Of a stretch of DNA of 64,000 nucleotides, positions 1 to 11,278 are shown one piece after another. Position numbers and translations under genes: made by a program. The DNA comes from Streptomyces sp. Ag109_O5-1 (GTDB lineage: Bacteria > Actinomycetota > Actinomycetes > Streptomycetales > Streptomycetaceae), in NCBI RefSeq assembly GCF_003814875.1, contig NZ_RKQF01000001.1:3968001-4032000 (forward strand), given 5' to 3'. Under the pieces are notes generated by a model that was not told the DNA's origin, did no database searches, and was given only the letters and a program-made list of their open reading frames with translations. Every line of letters begins with the position of its first letter. Positions within the stretch are counted from its first letter, which is position 1.

Positions 1-706
1 TGCGGATGTAGTCCTCGTTCATCGTCTCCAGCATGCCCGAGCGGGTGAGCCGCGCGTAGATGGCCGAATACAGGAGCGCGAGCGAGCACCAGGCGGGGAT
101 CAGGGTGTTGGCCCACTGTGCCGGGTTCTCGGTGAACGGGACGTACGTGCGGCCGAAGATCGGCCACTGGTAGGTGAAGAGCAGGATCGCCAGGTTGCCG
201 GTGAAGAACATGGGCAGCGAGACGCCCGCGAGGGCCACACCCATGAAGGTGCGGTCGAAGAAGGAGCGCGGCTTCAGCGCGGAGACCACGCCGATCGCCA
301 CGCCGGAGACCAGCCACAGCACGGCGGCGCCGGCGGCCAGCGACAGGGTCACCGGCATCCGGGAGGTCAGCTGCGGCCAGACCGCCTGGTGGGTCTTGAA
401 GGAGTAGCCGAAGCACGGCGCGTCGCAGTGCACCGTGGTGGGGCCCAGGTCGTAGGTGGCGCCGGAGACGATCCCCTTGATGAAGTGCCAGTACTGGACG
501 TAGACGGGCTGGTCCAGACCGAGGTTGTGCTTGACCGCGGCGATGTCCGCCTTCGACGGGCTCTTGCCGATGTACTGCTGCGCCAACTGGTCGGCGGTCT
601 GCCCGGCCAGCCGCGGCAGCACGAAGAAGATGGCGAAGGTGACCGCGGAGACGACCAGCAGCAGGATCACCGCTGCGAGCGTCCGACGGAGGATGTACGA
701 GATCAC
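1..706 (-). CDS. Peptide ABC importer permease, DppB/OppB type (3' end outside window)
   Basis: Inner-membrane permease of a peptide/nickel-type (Opp/Dpp) importer. The visible 235 residues begin VISYILRRTLAAVILLLVVS, the N-terminal transmembrane helix usual for DppB. A long external loop (about residues 40-100) and further membrane helices follow. The sequence runs off the window at RLTRSGMLETMNEDYIR, the start of the cytoplasmic EAA loop that docks the ATPase. The GTG at 704-706 is chosen because homology begins there. It lies downstream of the solute-binding protein and permease-C genes on the same strand. The ATPase genes are expected past position 1. Family assignment is firm; the substrate is not known. 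Confidence 0.92.
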   Translation of the reverse strand, partial: MISYILRRTLAAVILLLVVSAVTFAIFFVLPRLAGQTADQLAQQYIGKSPSKADIAAVKHNLGLDQPVYVQYWHFIKGIVSGATYDLGPTTVHCDAPCFGYSFKTHQAVWPQLTSRMPVTLSLAAGAAVLWLVSGVAIGVVSALKPRSFFDRTFMGVALAGVSLPMFFTGNLAILLFTYQWPIFGRTYVPFTENPAQWANTLIPAWCSLALLYSAIYARLTRSGMLETMNEDYIR

Positions 707-718
707 GGGGATCGGCGC

Positions 719-752
719 TGGTGCCCGCGGGCCTCTCGGCCCGCGGGCACCA
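719..752 (-). terminator. Intergenic hairpin between binding protein and permease genes
   Basis: A perfect 15-bp stem (719-733 with 738-752) closes a 4-nt TCTC loop in the 72-bp gap between the binding-protein stop (779) and the permease start (706). It has no U-tract. Such hairpins often stabilise the upstream mRNA or partly terminate transcription, so that binding protein is made in excess over permease. That role is inferred from position and structure. Confidence 0.7.
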
Positions 753-778
753 ATGCCTTCACCTGCCTTCCGGGGCTG

Positions 779-2530
779 CTACTTCGACGCTACGCCGATG
801 TTGAGGTAGTCGTACTGACCGCTGAAGGCCGCCGTGGAGACCAGGTTGGTGTAGTTGGTCGGGCGGGCCAGCAGGACCTTGAAGTAGGTCAGCGGCACGA
901 GGGCGGCGTCGTCCATGGTCTGCTTGTCGATCTGCGTGTAGATGCTGTTGCGCTCGGTGGTGTCCTGCGTACCGATCGCCTTCGCCAGCAGGTCGTTGAC
1001 CGACTTGTTGTTGTACTGCGACAGATTGGTGTTACCGGACTGGCTGATCGCCTGGCCGTTCAGGATCTGCTGCAGGAAGCCGTAGCCGGACGGCCAGTCG
1101 GCGCCCCACTGCATCATGATCAGGCCGATGTTCTGCTGCTCGGTGAACTTCGGGACACCCGCGTAGTCGGTGAAGTACTTGCCCGACGGGTACTGCTTGA
1201 GGGTGGCGTTGATGCCGACCTTCTTCAGCGAGTTGATGATCGCCGTGGCGGCGTCGATCTCCGGCTGACGGTCGGAACGCGCCGAGATGTTGGTGTTGAT
1301 CGCGGTCTTGCCGCAGGCCTTCAGCTGCTCCTTGGCCTTGGCGACGTCACCCTTGCTGCCGGTGGTGGCGTACTCATCGGCCTTCGAGTAGCCCGTGATG
1401 TCCGGCGGCAGCACCGTGGAGGCGACCTCACCGCGGATCGGGCCGCCCTCGGCGGTCTGCACGGAGACCTTGTCGACGGCGTACTCGACGGCCTTGCGGC
1501 ACGCGACGTTGTCGAACGGCTTCACCTTGGTGTTGATCGCCATGTAGACCAGGCGGCCACCGTAGGTGTTGTCCGTGTTGGCCTTCTTGCTGGCGTCGGT
1601 GAGCACCTGGGCCTGCGTGGCGGCCTGGACACCCGAGCCGCCGAGGTCGATCGCGTCGCCGGCGAGGACGTCCTTGTCGATCGTCTCCGCGTTGACCTTC
1701 AGGTTGACGACGATCTTGTCCGGCAGCTGCTTGCGCAGCGGGTCGGTCTTCGGGTCCCAGTTCTTGTTGCGGACCAGCACGGCCTGCTTGCCGTCCTGGT
1801 AGCTCTGGAACTGGTACGAGCCCGAGGACACGATGTTCTTGACGTAGTCGACGCCGTTGTCCTTGGCCTGCGGGACCGGGGCCGTCTGCGGGGCCGAGAC
1901 CAGGTAGTCGAACTCCTGGAAGGCCGTCTTCAGGTGGAAGACGATCGTGGTGTCGTCCGGGGTCTCGATGGACGCGAGGCCCTTGGCGCTCTTGTCCTTG
2001 TAGGGGCCCTTGTACTTGTCGCCGCCGACCAGGAACTGCTGGAAGTAGTTCGGGCCGAGGGAGAGCACGTCACGCGCGAAGTTCGAGCGCTCGACGGCGT
2101 ACTTGACGTCCTTGGACGTGATCGGCGTGCCGTCCTGGTACTTCAGGCCCGAACGCAGCTTGTACGTCCAGGTCTTGCCGCCGTCGCTGGAGACGCCCTT
2201 GCTCGCGGCGAGGTCCGGGACCAGGGTGTTGCCCTTGGAACCGGCGGCCGGCTCGAACGTCATCAGCGGGCGGGCGTACAGCCGGCTGAAGTTGTACATG
2301 TACGCGTAGTACGTGTTACCGGGGTCGAACGAGTCCGGGACGTCGGACAGCTCGTAGGTGAGCGTCCCGCCCTTCTTGTCGGACGCGTTGACGACACCCT
2401 TGGTAGCCGCGTTGGCCGCGGCGGAGCTGCCGCCGTTGCCGTCCTTGTTGTCATCGGCCTTGCTGCACCCTGCAACCAGCAGGGTGGCGGAGCCGATGGC
2501 CGCGATCGCGGCCAGCGCTGACCTTCGCAT
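779..2530 (-). CDS. Peptide ABC importer solute-binding lipoprotein (SBP_bac_5)
   Basis: Extracellular lipoprotein that binds the peptide substrate and delivers it to the flanking permeases. The start MRRSALAAIA at 2530 is preceded by GGAGGGG at about 12 nt. An upstream in-frame ATG would run into the preceding permease gene. The signal peptide ends in the lipobox LVAG with Cys22 as the lipidation site. The rest matches family-5 binding proteins: a segment near residue 50 (GTLTYELSDVPDSFDP) and the central YQDGTPITSKDVKYAVERS motif. The 583-residue length is normal. It lies 58 bp after permease C. Confidence 0.94.
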   Translation of the reverse strand: MRRSALAAIAAIGSATLLVAGCSKADDNKDGNGGSSAAANAATKGVVNASDKKGGTLTYELSDVPDSFDPGNTYYAYMYNFSRLYARPLMTFEPAAGSKGNTLVPDLAASKGVSSDGGKTWTYKLRSGLKYQDGTPITSKDVKYAVERSNFARDVLSLGPNYFQQFLVGGDKYKGPYKDKSAKGLASIETPDDTTIVFHLKTAFQEFDYLVSAPQTAPVPQAKDNGVDYVKNIVSSGSYQFQSYQDGKQAVLVRNKNWDPKTDPLRKQLPDKIVVNLKVNAETIDKDVLAGDAIDLGGSGVQAATQAQVLTDASKKANTDNTYGGRLVYMAINTKVKPFDNVACRKAVEYAVDKVSVQTAEGGPIRGEVASTVLPPDITGYSKADEYATTGSKGDVAKAKEQLKACGKTAINTNISARSDRQPEIDAATAIINSLKKVGINATLKQYPSGKYFTDYAGVPKFTEQQNIGLIMMQWGADWPSGYGFLQQILNGQAISQSGNTNLSQYNNKSVNDLLAKAIGTQDTTERNSIYTQIDKQTMDDAALVPLTYFKVLLARPTNYTNLVSTAAFSGQYDYLNIGVASK

Positions 2531-2588
2531 GATGGGCGGGTTCCCCTCCATTGTCGGAAACTTTTCGGGCTCTCGGTGACAGCAGGCG

Positions 2589-3587
2589 TCAGCGGCTGCG
2601 CGGGTCGAGAGCGTCGCGGAGACCGTCACCGAGCAGGTTGAACGCCAGCACGGTCACGAAGATTGCAAGGCCGGGCACGATCATGTACTCGGGATCGACC
2701 TGGTAGTACGTCACCGCTTCGCGGAGCATGCCGCCCCAGGACGCCTGCGGGGGCTGGATGCCGACGCCGAGGAAGCTGAGGGACGCCTCGAAGAGGATGT
2801 TGGTCGGGATCAGCAGCGTCGAGTAGACGATGATCGGGCCGACCAGGTTGGGCATCAGCTCCCGGAACAGGATGTACGGGCCCTTGGCACCCATGCCGCG
2901 GGAGGCGTCGACGAACTCGCGCTCCCGCAGGGCGAGGGTCTGGCCGCGCACGATCCGGCCCAGGTAGGGCCAGTTGAAGAAGCCGATGACGAAGATGAGC
3001 ACGCTCAGGTGCAGCGGCAGTCCGTTCAGGCCGAAGGCGCCGCCCTGCAGCGTGGCGGAGATGGCGATCGCGAACAGCAGGAGGGGGAAGGCGAGGAAGG
3101 TGTCCATCAGCCGGCTGATGACCGTGTCCACGCGGCCGCCGTAGTAACCGGCGACGACACCCATGATCGCGCCGATCACGTTGGACAGGATGGTGGAGCC
3201 GAAGGCGACCACCAGCGACACCCAGGAGCCCTCCAGGATGCGGGTGGCGATGTCCCGGCCGAACTTGGGGTCCACGCCCAGCGGGTGGCTCAGGCTCATG
3301 CCGCCCCAGCCACCGTTGGGCAGCGAGGTGTTGGCGTCGATCAGGTCCTGGTGGAAGACGTTGGGGTCGAGACCGAAGAGGGCCTGGATGGGGCGGGCGA
3401 GGATCGCGACGAGGATCAGCAGGACGACGATCACGCCGCCCGCGATGGCGACCTTGTCCTTCTTGAACCGGGTCCAGGCGATCTGCCCGAGGGAACGGCC
3501 CTCGATCTGCCCCTTGCCGGCACCCTCCAGCACAGCCTCCGGCTGTGCCTCGGCTGCCGCCCCGGTGGTCTCGATCGGTGCGGTCAC
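2589..3587 (-). CDS. Peptide ABC importer permease, DppC/OppC type
   Basis: Second membrane subunit of the importer, 332 residues. A hydrophilic N-terminal tail of about 45 residues precedes the first helix (VAIAGGVIVVLLILVAILA), and several membrane helices follow. The EAA loop (EFVDASRGMGAKGPYI) contacts the ATPase, and the C-terminus GLRDALDPRSR is typical of DppC. Translation starts at GTG 3587 with GAGAGGGG just upstream. It is the first gene of the operon as seen here; the order permease C, binding protein, permease B is common in Streptomyces. Confidence 0.93.
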   Translation of the reverse strand: MTAPIETTGAAAEAQPEAVLEGAGKGQIEGRSLGQIAWTRFKKDKVAIAGGVIVVLLILVAILARPIQALFGLDPNVFHQDLIDANTSLPNGGWGGMSLSHPLGVDPKFGRDIATRILEGSWVSLVVAFGSTILSNVIGAIMGVVAGYYGGRVDTVISRLMDTFLAFPLLLFAIAISATLQGGAFGLNGLPLHLSVLIFVIGFFNWPYLGRIVRGQTLALREREFVDASRGMGAKGPYILFRELMPNLVGPIIVYSTLLIPTNILFEASLSFLGVGIQPPQASWGGMLREAVTYYQVDPEYMIVPGLAIFVTVLAFNLLGDGLRDALDPRSR

Positions 3588-3664
3588 GGTGAGCGACCCC
3601 TCTCGCCGGTGGTGACCGGCCTACCCCAGCCGCGGATTGCGGCTTTGTCGACTTGCTCGATCAC

Positions 3665-3678
3665 GAGGTTTAAACCTC
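3665..3678. promoter_or_regulatory. 14-bp perfect palindrome upstream of the peptide importer operon
   Basis: GAGGTTTAAACCTC is a perfect palindrome lying 78-91 nt upstream of the permease C start, inside the presumed 5' untranslated leader. It is AT-rich at the centre in a GC-rich genome. A dimeric repressor site is the simplest reading, but no matching regulator is identifiable from sequence. Confidence 0.45.
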
Positions 3679-3784
3679 ATGTCTGACACGCGAGTCTTCA
3701 GCGTCGTCGCGATCACCCGCCAGATCTCACGGGGAAAGTATGCGCAACCGTGATGCAGTCCGATGGATTCCGTTATCCGAACAG

Positions 3785-3812
3785 TGGGTAACGCCCGCCG
3801 GACGCGGGTCAA
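3785..3812 (-). promoter_or_regulatory. Putative sigma-HrdB type promoter of the peptide importer operon
   Basis: On the minus strand a TTGACC -35 hexamer (3812-3807) is followed after 16 nt by TACCCA (3790-3785). Transcription would begin near 3778, giving a leader of about 190 nt that contains the 3665-3678 palindrome. This rests on consensus matching only. Confidence 0.4.
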
Positions 3813-3990
3813 TTGGGGTAGAAGGTTCAAACTGGGCGGAACGGAACGTTCCATCGTGATCTACGCGCGGAGAAATGTGTTCGTTACGTAAAACTTGTGA
3901 ACCGTGTCAACTGCGGTGGCCGTAGCGCCCCGACAGAAGCGCGGGGAACCGGGCGACCGGCCCCCGCCGGCCCGCGGCCGCCGTACGACT

Positions 3991-4779
3991 CTAGTAACCA
4001 CTCTGGGCGGGCGGATACCCGTACCCCGCCACCGGCGCCGGCGGCAACGCCGCATGCGCCTCACGGTCGTAGAACGGCCGTGCGGCCGCCCTCATCCACA
4101 TCACCACCGGATCGAACTCGTCGGTCATCGCGACCGTCGACACCGGCAGCCCGTCCGGCACCACCCCGATCGACTGCTGCATCATCGCCCGCACCGAGTC
4201 GACCGCCGGCGGCGAGGCGTCGTACACGTCGAGCCCGATCGCGAGGTACGGCGCCCCGAGCGCCGGCTGCACCCAGGCCCGCCGGAGCGAGCGGACCGCA
4301 GGGGTGCGGTGGGCGTTCTGCGACAGCAGCGCGTAGAACTGCGGGACCTCGATCGCCGGGTCCGACAGCCGGAGCGGCCCCGCGGGCTGGCGGTCCAGTC
4401 CCGCCGCGATACGGCGCAGGTCCAGCCAGGGGATGCCGACGCCGCCGCCCGGGGCGTGCGGGTTGAGCCAGAGGCCGTAGCGGTCGGGGTAGAGCGTGCG
4501 GGCCACGTCGACGCCGTCGACCACCTCGTACGAGCGGTTCCAGCCGCTCGCCGACAGTTCCTGGGCCGAGGTCACACAGGGGGCGTAGCCGTGGCCGTCG
4601 ACCTCCATGTTCCCGTACTGGGCGTCGGGGGAGCCGGCCTGGCCGTGCCAGAGCAGCATCCAGACCTGGCCGGAGGAGGGCGTGGCGAGGGCGCGGAGGA
4701 GTGCCTCGTAGGCGTCGTAGCGCCCGGGGGTCACCTGGCGCAGCATGTGCTCGACGCTGCCGCTGAGGCTCGCGCTCAC
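3991..4779 (-). CDS. SseB-family protein (paralogue 2)
   Basis: A 262-residue soluble protein of the SseB family, named for the E. coli protein whose overproduction increases serine sensitivity; its biochemical role is unknown. The GTG at 4779 is chosen because GAAGGGG lies upstream, the usual N-terminus (SASLSGSVEHMLRQ) follows, and the length then matches its neighbour. The C-terminal segment FDPVVMWMRAAARPFYDR parallels DDPVAHWMRDNVRPFYQY of the upstream paralogue. A repeat-containing gap of 167 bp separates the two genes. The last residues are Pro/Gly/Tyr-rich (AGYGYPPAQSGY). Confidence 0.8.
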   Translation of the reverse strand: MSASLSGSVEHMLRQVTPGRYDAYEALLRALATPSSGQVWMLLWHGQAGSPDAQYGNMEVDGHGYAPCVTSAQELSASGWNRSYEVVDGVDVARTLYPDRYGLWLNPHAPGGGVGIPWLDLRRIAAGLDRQPAGPLRLSDPAIEVPQFYALLSQNAHRTPAVRSLRRAWVQPALGAPYLAIGLDVYDASPPAVDSVRAMMQQSIGVVPDGLPVSTVAMTDEFDPVVMWMRAAARPFYDREAHAALPPAPVAGYGYPPAQSGY

Positions 4780-4880
4780 CTGTCGTACCGCCCCTTCGAA
4801 GAGTTGCCCCGCGTGTGGTGACAGCTTAAGCGCCCAGGAGGTGGGGGCCGATTGGTCGTGCGCGAGTACGGGTTTCGCGG

Positions 4881-4943
4881 TGGCTGGCCGCGCCCACGCG
4901 GCAAAGCCGCACATCGGTACGGCCCCGCACCCCTTACGGGGCG
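4881..4943. repeat. Dispersed GC-rich repeat, diverged copy 1
   Basis: The stretch ends in ACCCCTTACGGGGCG. It is recognisably the reverse complement of the repeat at 45014-45094, sharing GCGCCCACGCGGC, GCCGCACATCG and CCCCTTACGGGGCG. It fills most of the gap between the two SseB-type genes. The CCCCTTACGGGG core is self-complementary and could form a hairpin at the end of the upstream transcript. Confidence 0.7.
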
Positions 4944-4946
4944 ACT

Positions 4947-5738
4947 TCAGTGACCGTATTGGTAGAAGGGACGGACGTTGTCCCGCATCCAGTGCGCCAC
5001 CGGGTCGTCCGCCACGTCCAGCAGGACCAGGTTGACCGGCCACTTCACCGGCACCCGGCCCAGTGCGGCACCCAGTGCCTGCAGCGGCAGTGCCCGCAGG
5101 TCGCCCTCCCACTGGGAGAGTTCGACGCCCACGAACATCACCGGGTCGGCCGTCTCGATGGCGGCCAGGCAGCGGCGGGCCGTGGCGACCACGCCGATCG
5201 CGGCGAACTCCGCCGACGCCGCGGCCAGGAAGTCCATCGGGTCGTCCTGCCAGTCGGGCTCGAAGAGGCGGACCCGGCCGCCCGAGGCGGGGCCGTCCAG
5301 TTCGGTGCGGCGCGAGCGGCACAGCTCGGCCACCCCCTCCGGCGGCAGCGGGACGCCGACCACTCCCCCGGGGTTCACGGCGAGGCCGACCTGCGGGGGC
5401 AGACCGCGGGCGAACTCGACGGCGGGGGCGATCGTGTACGACAGGTGAGCGCCGACGACCAGCCGGAACTGCTCCTCGGAGCTGAAGACCGGCACATACA
5501 CCTGGCCCTCGATCTCCGTGGTGGGCAGGTCCAGCGCACCGCTGTGCGGGCCGCCGCCCTCCGGCAGCGGGATCCACAGGAAGCTCCGGCTCAGTACCTC
5601 GATGAGCCGGGCCGCCGCCGCGGGCACGCCGAGGGAGGCCGACAGGACCTCCTCCAGTTCATTGCCGGGCCAACCGCCGTGCGGGTGGGGGTGTGCCTGT
5701 GCCGGGAAGTCCGCGGGAAATTCCGCCGGGAAGTCCAT
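4947..5738 (-). CDS. SseB-family protein (paralogue 1)
   Basis: A 263-residue SseB-family protein, upstream in the pair. The N-terminus is rich in Phe-Pro-Ala and His-Pro (MDFPAEFPADFPAQAHPHPH). The body includes VPVFSSEEQFRLVVG, a typical SseB N-domain stretch, and the C-terminus ends RDNVRPFYQYGH. No signal peptide or membrane segment is seen. The gene lies between the ATPase gene and paralogue 2 on the same strand, and the three may be co-transcribed. Its neighbourhood, next to the glycine/serine operon, fits the serine link in the family name, but no mechanism follows. Confidence 0.85.
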   Translation of the reverse strand: MDFPAEFPADFPAQAHPHPHGGWPGNELEEVLSASLGVPAAAARLIEVLSRSFLWIPLPEGGGPHSGALDLPTTEIEGQVYVPVFSSEEQFRLVVGAHLSYTIAPAVEFARGLPPQVGLAVNPGGVVGVPLPPEGVAELCRSRRTELDGPASGGRVRLFEPDWQDDPMDFLAAASAEFAAIGVVATARRCLAAIETADPVMFVGVELSQWEGDLRALPLQALGAALGRVPVKWPVNLVLLDVADDPVAHWMRDNVRPFYQYGH

Positions 5739-5847
5739 CTGCCTACCGCCTGCTGGGAACCACTGGTGAGGCTGGAAAGGCTAGCGGGTGGCGCCGACAA
5801 AACCAGCAGCCGATGCGGCCTGCCCGGCACCCGGCCCGGCCGGCCGT

Positions 5848-6519
5848 TCAGCGTTCGAAGCCGATTCGGTGGAGTACGTCCGCCGCGGCCCGGTCGAGCA
5901 GCACCGCCGAGCCGACGCCCTCGGGCAGTTCTCCCTTCTCCGCCGCACGCAGCAGCCGGCCGGCCGCCCTGCGGTGGCGCAGGAACGCGTACCGGGAGAC
6001 GCCCCGGCCGCGCTCGCGCTGGCCGTCGAGGGCCGTGCCCGGGGTGACGTCGAGGAGGAGCAGGTGCAGGGTGCCGCCACGGCGGTGCGCCTCCCGGGCC
6101 AGCCAGTCCCGCACCCAGGCCTGCGTACCGCAGTCGTGCACCACCACGCCCTCGCCGGTGCGCAGCGCGCGGTGCAGTCCGGCGTAGTGGGCGAGCCGCA
6201 CCAGCGGGCGGTAGACGGCGTACGGCAGGAAGCGGGCCAGGCGGCCGTCCCAGCGGTCACGGGTGTCCTGGGAGTCGACGCGTATGCCCTGGACGGTGCG
6301 GTGCATCAGGGTGGACTTGCCGCTGCCGGGCAGGCCGGTGACCACGACCAGGTCACGGGGGCCGAAGAGGAGACCGTGCGGGCTGTGCCCGGCGCGGTCG
6401 CGCAGGTCGCGGACGACCGGTGCGGGGAGTTCGCCGCACCGCTCGCGGGCCGGGGCCGCCGGCTGTCCGGGCAGGGCGATGCCCGTCGTGGTCGCGTATG
6501 CCGTGGTCGTCCTTGTCAC
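5848..6519 (-). CDS. P-loop ATPase/kinase-like protein
   Basis: A 223-residue protein with a clear Walker A motif, VVVTGLPGSGKSTLMHR, about residues 60-75. TRDRWDGRLARFLPYAVYRPLV follows, and VVVHDCGTQAWVRDWLARE could carry the Walker B aspartate. This resembles small AAA/zeta-toxin-like or adenylylsulfate-kinase-like P-loop proteins common in Streptomyces; the substrate is unknown. The GTG at 6519 is chosen over the upstream in-frame ATG at 6561 because AGGGAGGA sits 8 nt before it. It is divergent from the riboswitch-controlled gcvT operon. Confidence 0.8.
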   Translation of the reverse strand: MTRTTTAYATTTGIALPGQPAAPARERCGELPAPVVRDLRDRAGHSPHGLLFGPRDLVVVTGLPGSGKSTLMHRTVQGIRVDSQDTRDRWDGRLARFLPYAVYRPLVRLAHYAGLHRALRTGEGVVVHDCGTQAWVRDWLAREAHRRGGTLHLLLLDVTPGTALDGQRERGRGVSRYAFLRHRRAAGRLLRAAEKGELPEGVGSAVLLDRAAADVLHRIGFER

Positions 6520-6686
6520 CGTGATCGTCCTCCCTGGGGGTTCAGGAAAGGTTCTCCCCACTTAACGTAAAGAGAAGGTAATGCACGGTGTCTCGCGGTT
6601 CGGTCCGCTTCCCGCCACAGCCCTGTCACAAAGGCCGGGCGGGCATGCAATGATGTCCGCGCCAACTGCATACCGGCCGTTTGAAT

Positions 6687-6882
6687 CCGCGCGGGAGAGT
6701 CCCCGGCAGTCTTCGCTGGGGCGCCGAAGGAGCAAGTCCCTCCCTTGAATCTCTCAGGCCCCGTCACCGCGCGGGCGAGGCACATCTGAAAAGCGGGCCG
6801 CCGTGTCGGCGGCCCCACCCAAGGTGCAAGCCGTGACCACTTCTGTGGTCAGGGCGAACCTCTCAGGTTCCGATGACAGATG
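6687..6882 (+). promoter_or_regulatory. Tandem glycine riboswitch (gcvT leader)
   Basis: Two consecutive glycine aptamers are visible. Aptamer 1 (6687-6774) is closed by CCGCGCGG pairing and contains GGGAGAG, GCCGAAGGAGCAA and ATCTCTCAGG. Aptamer 2 (6783-6882) is closed by CATCTG/CAGATG and contains CTGAAAAGCGGG, CACCCAAGGTGCAA and CCTCTCAGGTTCCGATGACAGA. These are the signature elements of the family. The gcvT start lies 60 nt downstream. In this class glycine binding usually turns on glycine-cleavage genes. The expression platform is not obvious, so control may be at translation or termination. Confidence 0.95.
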
Positions 6883-6942
6883 GGGAGGAACGACCTCGCC
6901 CGTTCTGTCATGCCCTCTGGGCCCTTGGGAGACGACCGACCG

Positions 6943-8070
<1,128 letters not shown>

Positions 8071-8169
8071 CCACCTGGCGTGACCCTGCACACATCCCCG
8101 CTGATCAGGCACGTTTCCAGCACTCCCCCCCTTCACCAGCACTCCCTCGCGTACAGGAGAATTCAGGCC

Positions 8170-8547
8170 ATGAGCAACCCCCAGCAGCTGCGTTACAGCA
8201 AGGAGCACGAGTGGCTGTCGGCCGCCGAGGACGGCGTGGCGACGGTCGGCATCACCGAGCACGCGGCCAACGCGCTCGGTGACGTCGTCTTCGTCCAGCT
8301 TCCGGAGGTCGGCGACACGGTGACCGCGGGCGAGTCCTGCGGCGAGCTGGAGTCGACCAAGTCGGTGTCCGACCTGTACTCGCCGGTCGACGGCGAGATC
8401 ACCGCGGTCAACGAGGACGTCGTGGAGGACCCCTCCCTGGTCAACTCGGCCCCCTTCGAGGGCGGCTGGCTGTTCAAGGTGCGCGTCGCGGGCGAGCCGG
8501 AGGAGCTGCTCTCCGCCGACGAGTACACCGCCTTCACCGCCGGCTGA
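8170..8547 (+). CDS. gcvH: Glycine cleavage system H protein
   Basis: Lipoyl carrier of the glycine cleavage system, 125 residues. The lipoylation motif is GELESTKSVSDLYSPVDGE with Lys64 as the modified residue. The ATG at 8170 follows an AGGAGA site. It starts 99 bp after gcvT and is followed 41 bp later by glyA. It shuttles the aminomethyl group between P and T proteins in the cytoplasm. Confidence 0.97.
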   Translation: MSNPQQLRYSKEHEWLSAAEDGVATVGITEHAANALGDVVFVQLPEVGDTVTAGESCGELESTKSVSDLYSPVDGEITAVNEDVVEDPSLVNSAPFEGGWLFKVRVAGEPEELLSADEYTAFTAG

Positions 8548-8588
8548 GGCGTCGTAGGAAGTCGCAGAAACAGGAGTCACGGAACCAG

Positions 8589-9851
8589 ATGTCCCTTCTG
8601 AACACGCCCCTGCACGAGCTCGACCCGGAGGTCGCCGCCGCGGTCGACGCCGAGCTGGTGCGCCAGCAGTCCACGCTCGAGATGATCGCCTCGGAGAACT
8701 TCGCTCCGCTCGCCGTCATGGAGGCGCAGGGTTCGGTCCTCACCAACAAGTACGCCGAGGGCTACCCGGGCCGCCGCTACTACGGCGGCTGTGAGCACGT
8801 CGACGTCACCGAGCAGATCGCCATCGACCGTGTGAAGGAGCTGTTCGGCGCCGAGTACGCGAACGTGCAGCCGCACTCGGGTGCCTCCGCCAACCAGGCG
8901 GCCCTGTTCGCGCTGGCCCAGCCCGGGGACACCATCCTCGGCCTGGACCTCGCCCACGGCGGTCACCTGACCCACGGCATGCGCCTGAACTTCTCCGGCA
9001 AGCAGTTCAACGTGGTCGCCTACCACGTCGACGGCTCCGGTCTGGTTGACATGGCCGAGGTCGAGCGGCTCGCCAAGGAGCACCGGCCCAAGGTGATCAT
9101 CGCGGGCTGGTCGGCGTACCCGCGGCAGCTGGACTTCGCGGAGTTCCGCCGGATCGCCGACGAGGTCGAGGCGTACCTGTGGGTCGACATGGCGCACTTC
9201 GCCGGCCTGGTGGCCGCCGGTCTGCACCCGAACCCGGTGCCGTACGCCGACGTGGTCACCTCCACCACCCACAAGACCCTCGGCGGTCCCCGCGGCGGCA
9301 TCATCCTGGCCCGCCAGGACTTCGCGAAGAAGCTGAACTCGTCCGTCTTCCCGGGCTTCCAGGGCGGTCCCCTGGAGCACGTGATCGCGGCGAAGGCGGT
9401 CTCCTTCAAGGTCGCCGCCTCGGAGGACTTCAAGGAGCGGCAGCGTCGTACGGTGGACGGTGCGCGCATCCTGGCAGAGCGGCTGACGGCCGCCGACGCC
9501 CGCGAGGCCGGCGTGAACGTCCTCTCCGGCGGTACGGACGTCCACCTGGTCCTCGTCGACCTGCGCGAGTCCGAGCTGGACGGGCAGCAGGCCGAGGACC
9601 GCCTCCACGAGGTCGGCATCACGGTCAACCGCAACGCCGTCCCGAACGACCCGCGGCCGCCGATGGTCACCTCGGGGCTGCGGATCGGCACCCCGGCGCT
9701 GGCCACCCGCGGTTTCACGGCCGAGGACTTCGCGGAGGTGGCGGACGTGATCGCGGAGACCCTGAAGCCCTCGTACGACGCGGGCGCGCTGAAGGCCCGG
9801 GTCGAGGTGCTGGCCGGCAAGCACCCGCTTTACCCCGGTCTGAACAAGTAG
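8589..9851 (+). CDS. glyA: Serine hydroxymethyltransferase
   Basis: PLP enzyme interconverting glycine plus 5,10-methylene-THF with serine plus THF, 420 residues. The PLP lysine lies in TTHKTLGGPRGG at Lys229. Other landmarks are ENFAPLAVMEAQGSVLTNKY, EGYPGRRYYGG and QPHSGASANQAAL. The start ATG follows CAGGAGTCACGG. In this operon it captures methylene-THF released by glycine cleavage to make serine, which SdaA downstream converts to pyruvate. Confidence 0.97.
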   Translation: MSLLNTPLHELDPEVAAAVDAELVRQQSTLEMIASENFAPLAVMEAQGSVLTNKYAEGYPGRRYYGGCEHVDVTEQIAIDRVKELFGAEYANVQPHSGASANQAALFALAQPGDTILGLDLAHGGHLTHGMRLNFSGKQFNVVAYHVDGSGLVDMAEVERLAKEHRPKVIIAGWSAYPRQLDFAEFRRIADEVEAYLWVDMAHFAGLVAAGLHPNPVPYADVVTSTTHKTLGGPRGGIILARQDFAKKLNSSVFPGFQGGPLEHVIAAKAVSFKVAASEDFKERQRRTVDGARILAERLTAADAREAGVNVLSGGTDVHLVLVDLRESELDGQQAEDRLHEVGITVNRNAVPNDPRPPMVTSGLRIGTPALATRGFTAEDFAEVADVIAETLKPSYDAGALKARVEVLAGKHPLYPGLNK

Positions 9852-9907
9852 TTCCCTGGTGAGGGCACCCGATGGCGTGTGCCCCCGCCCTTTTCCAAGG
9901 AGTCCCC

Positions 9908-11275
<1,368 letters not shown>

Positions 11276-11278
11276 GGA

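Noticed and set aside
389..2521. 710-codon open frame on the plus strand
   Set aside because: It lies opposite the binding-protein gene and is rich in Arg, Gly, Val and Asp without any family motif; a GC-driven antisense shadow.
3991..5577. One long 528-residue protein across both SseB genes
   Set aside because: The first half is out-of-frame, Arg/Pro-rich sequence crossing the repeat; two separate genes with their own starts fit far better.
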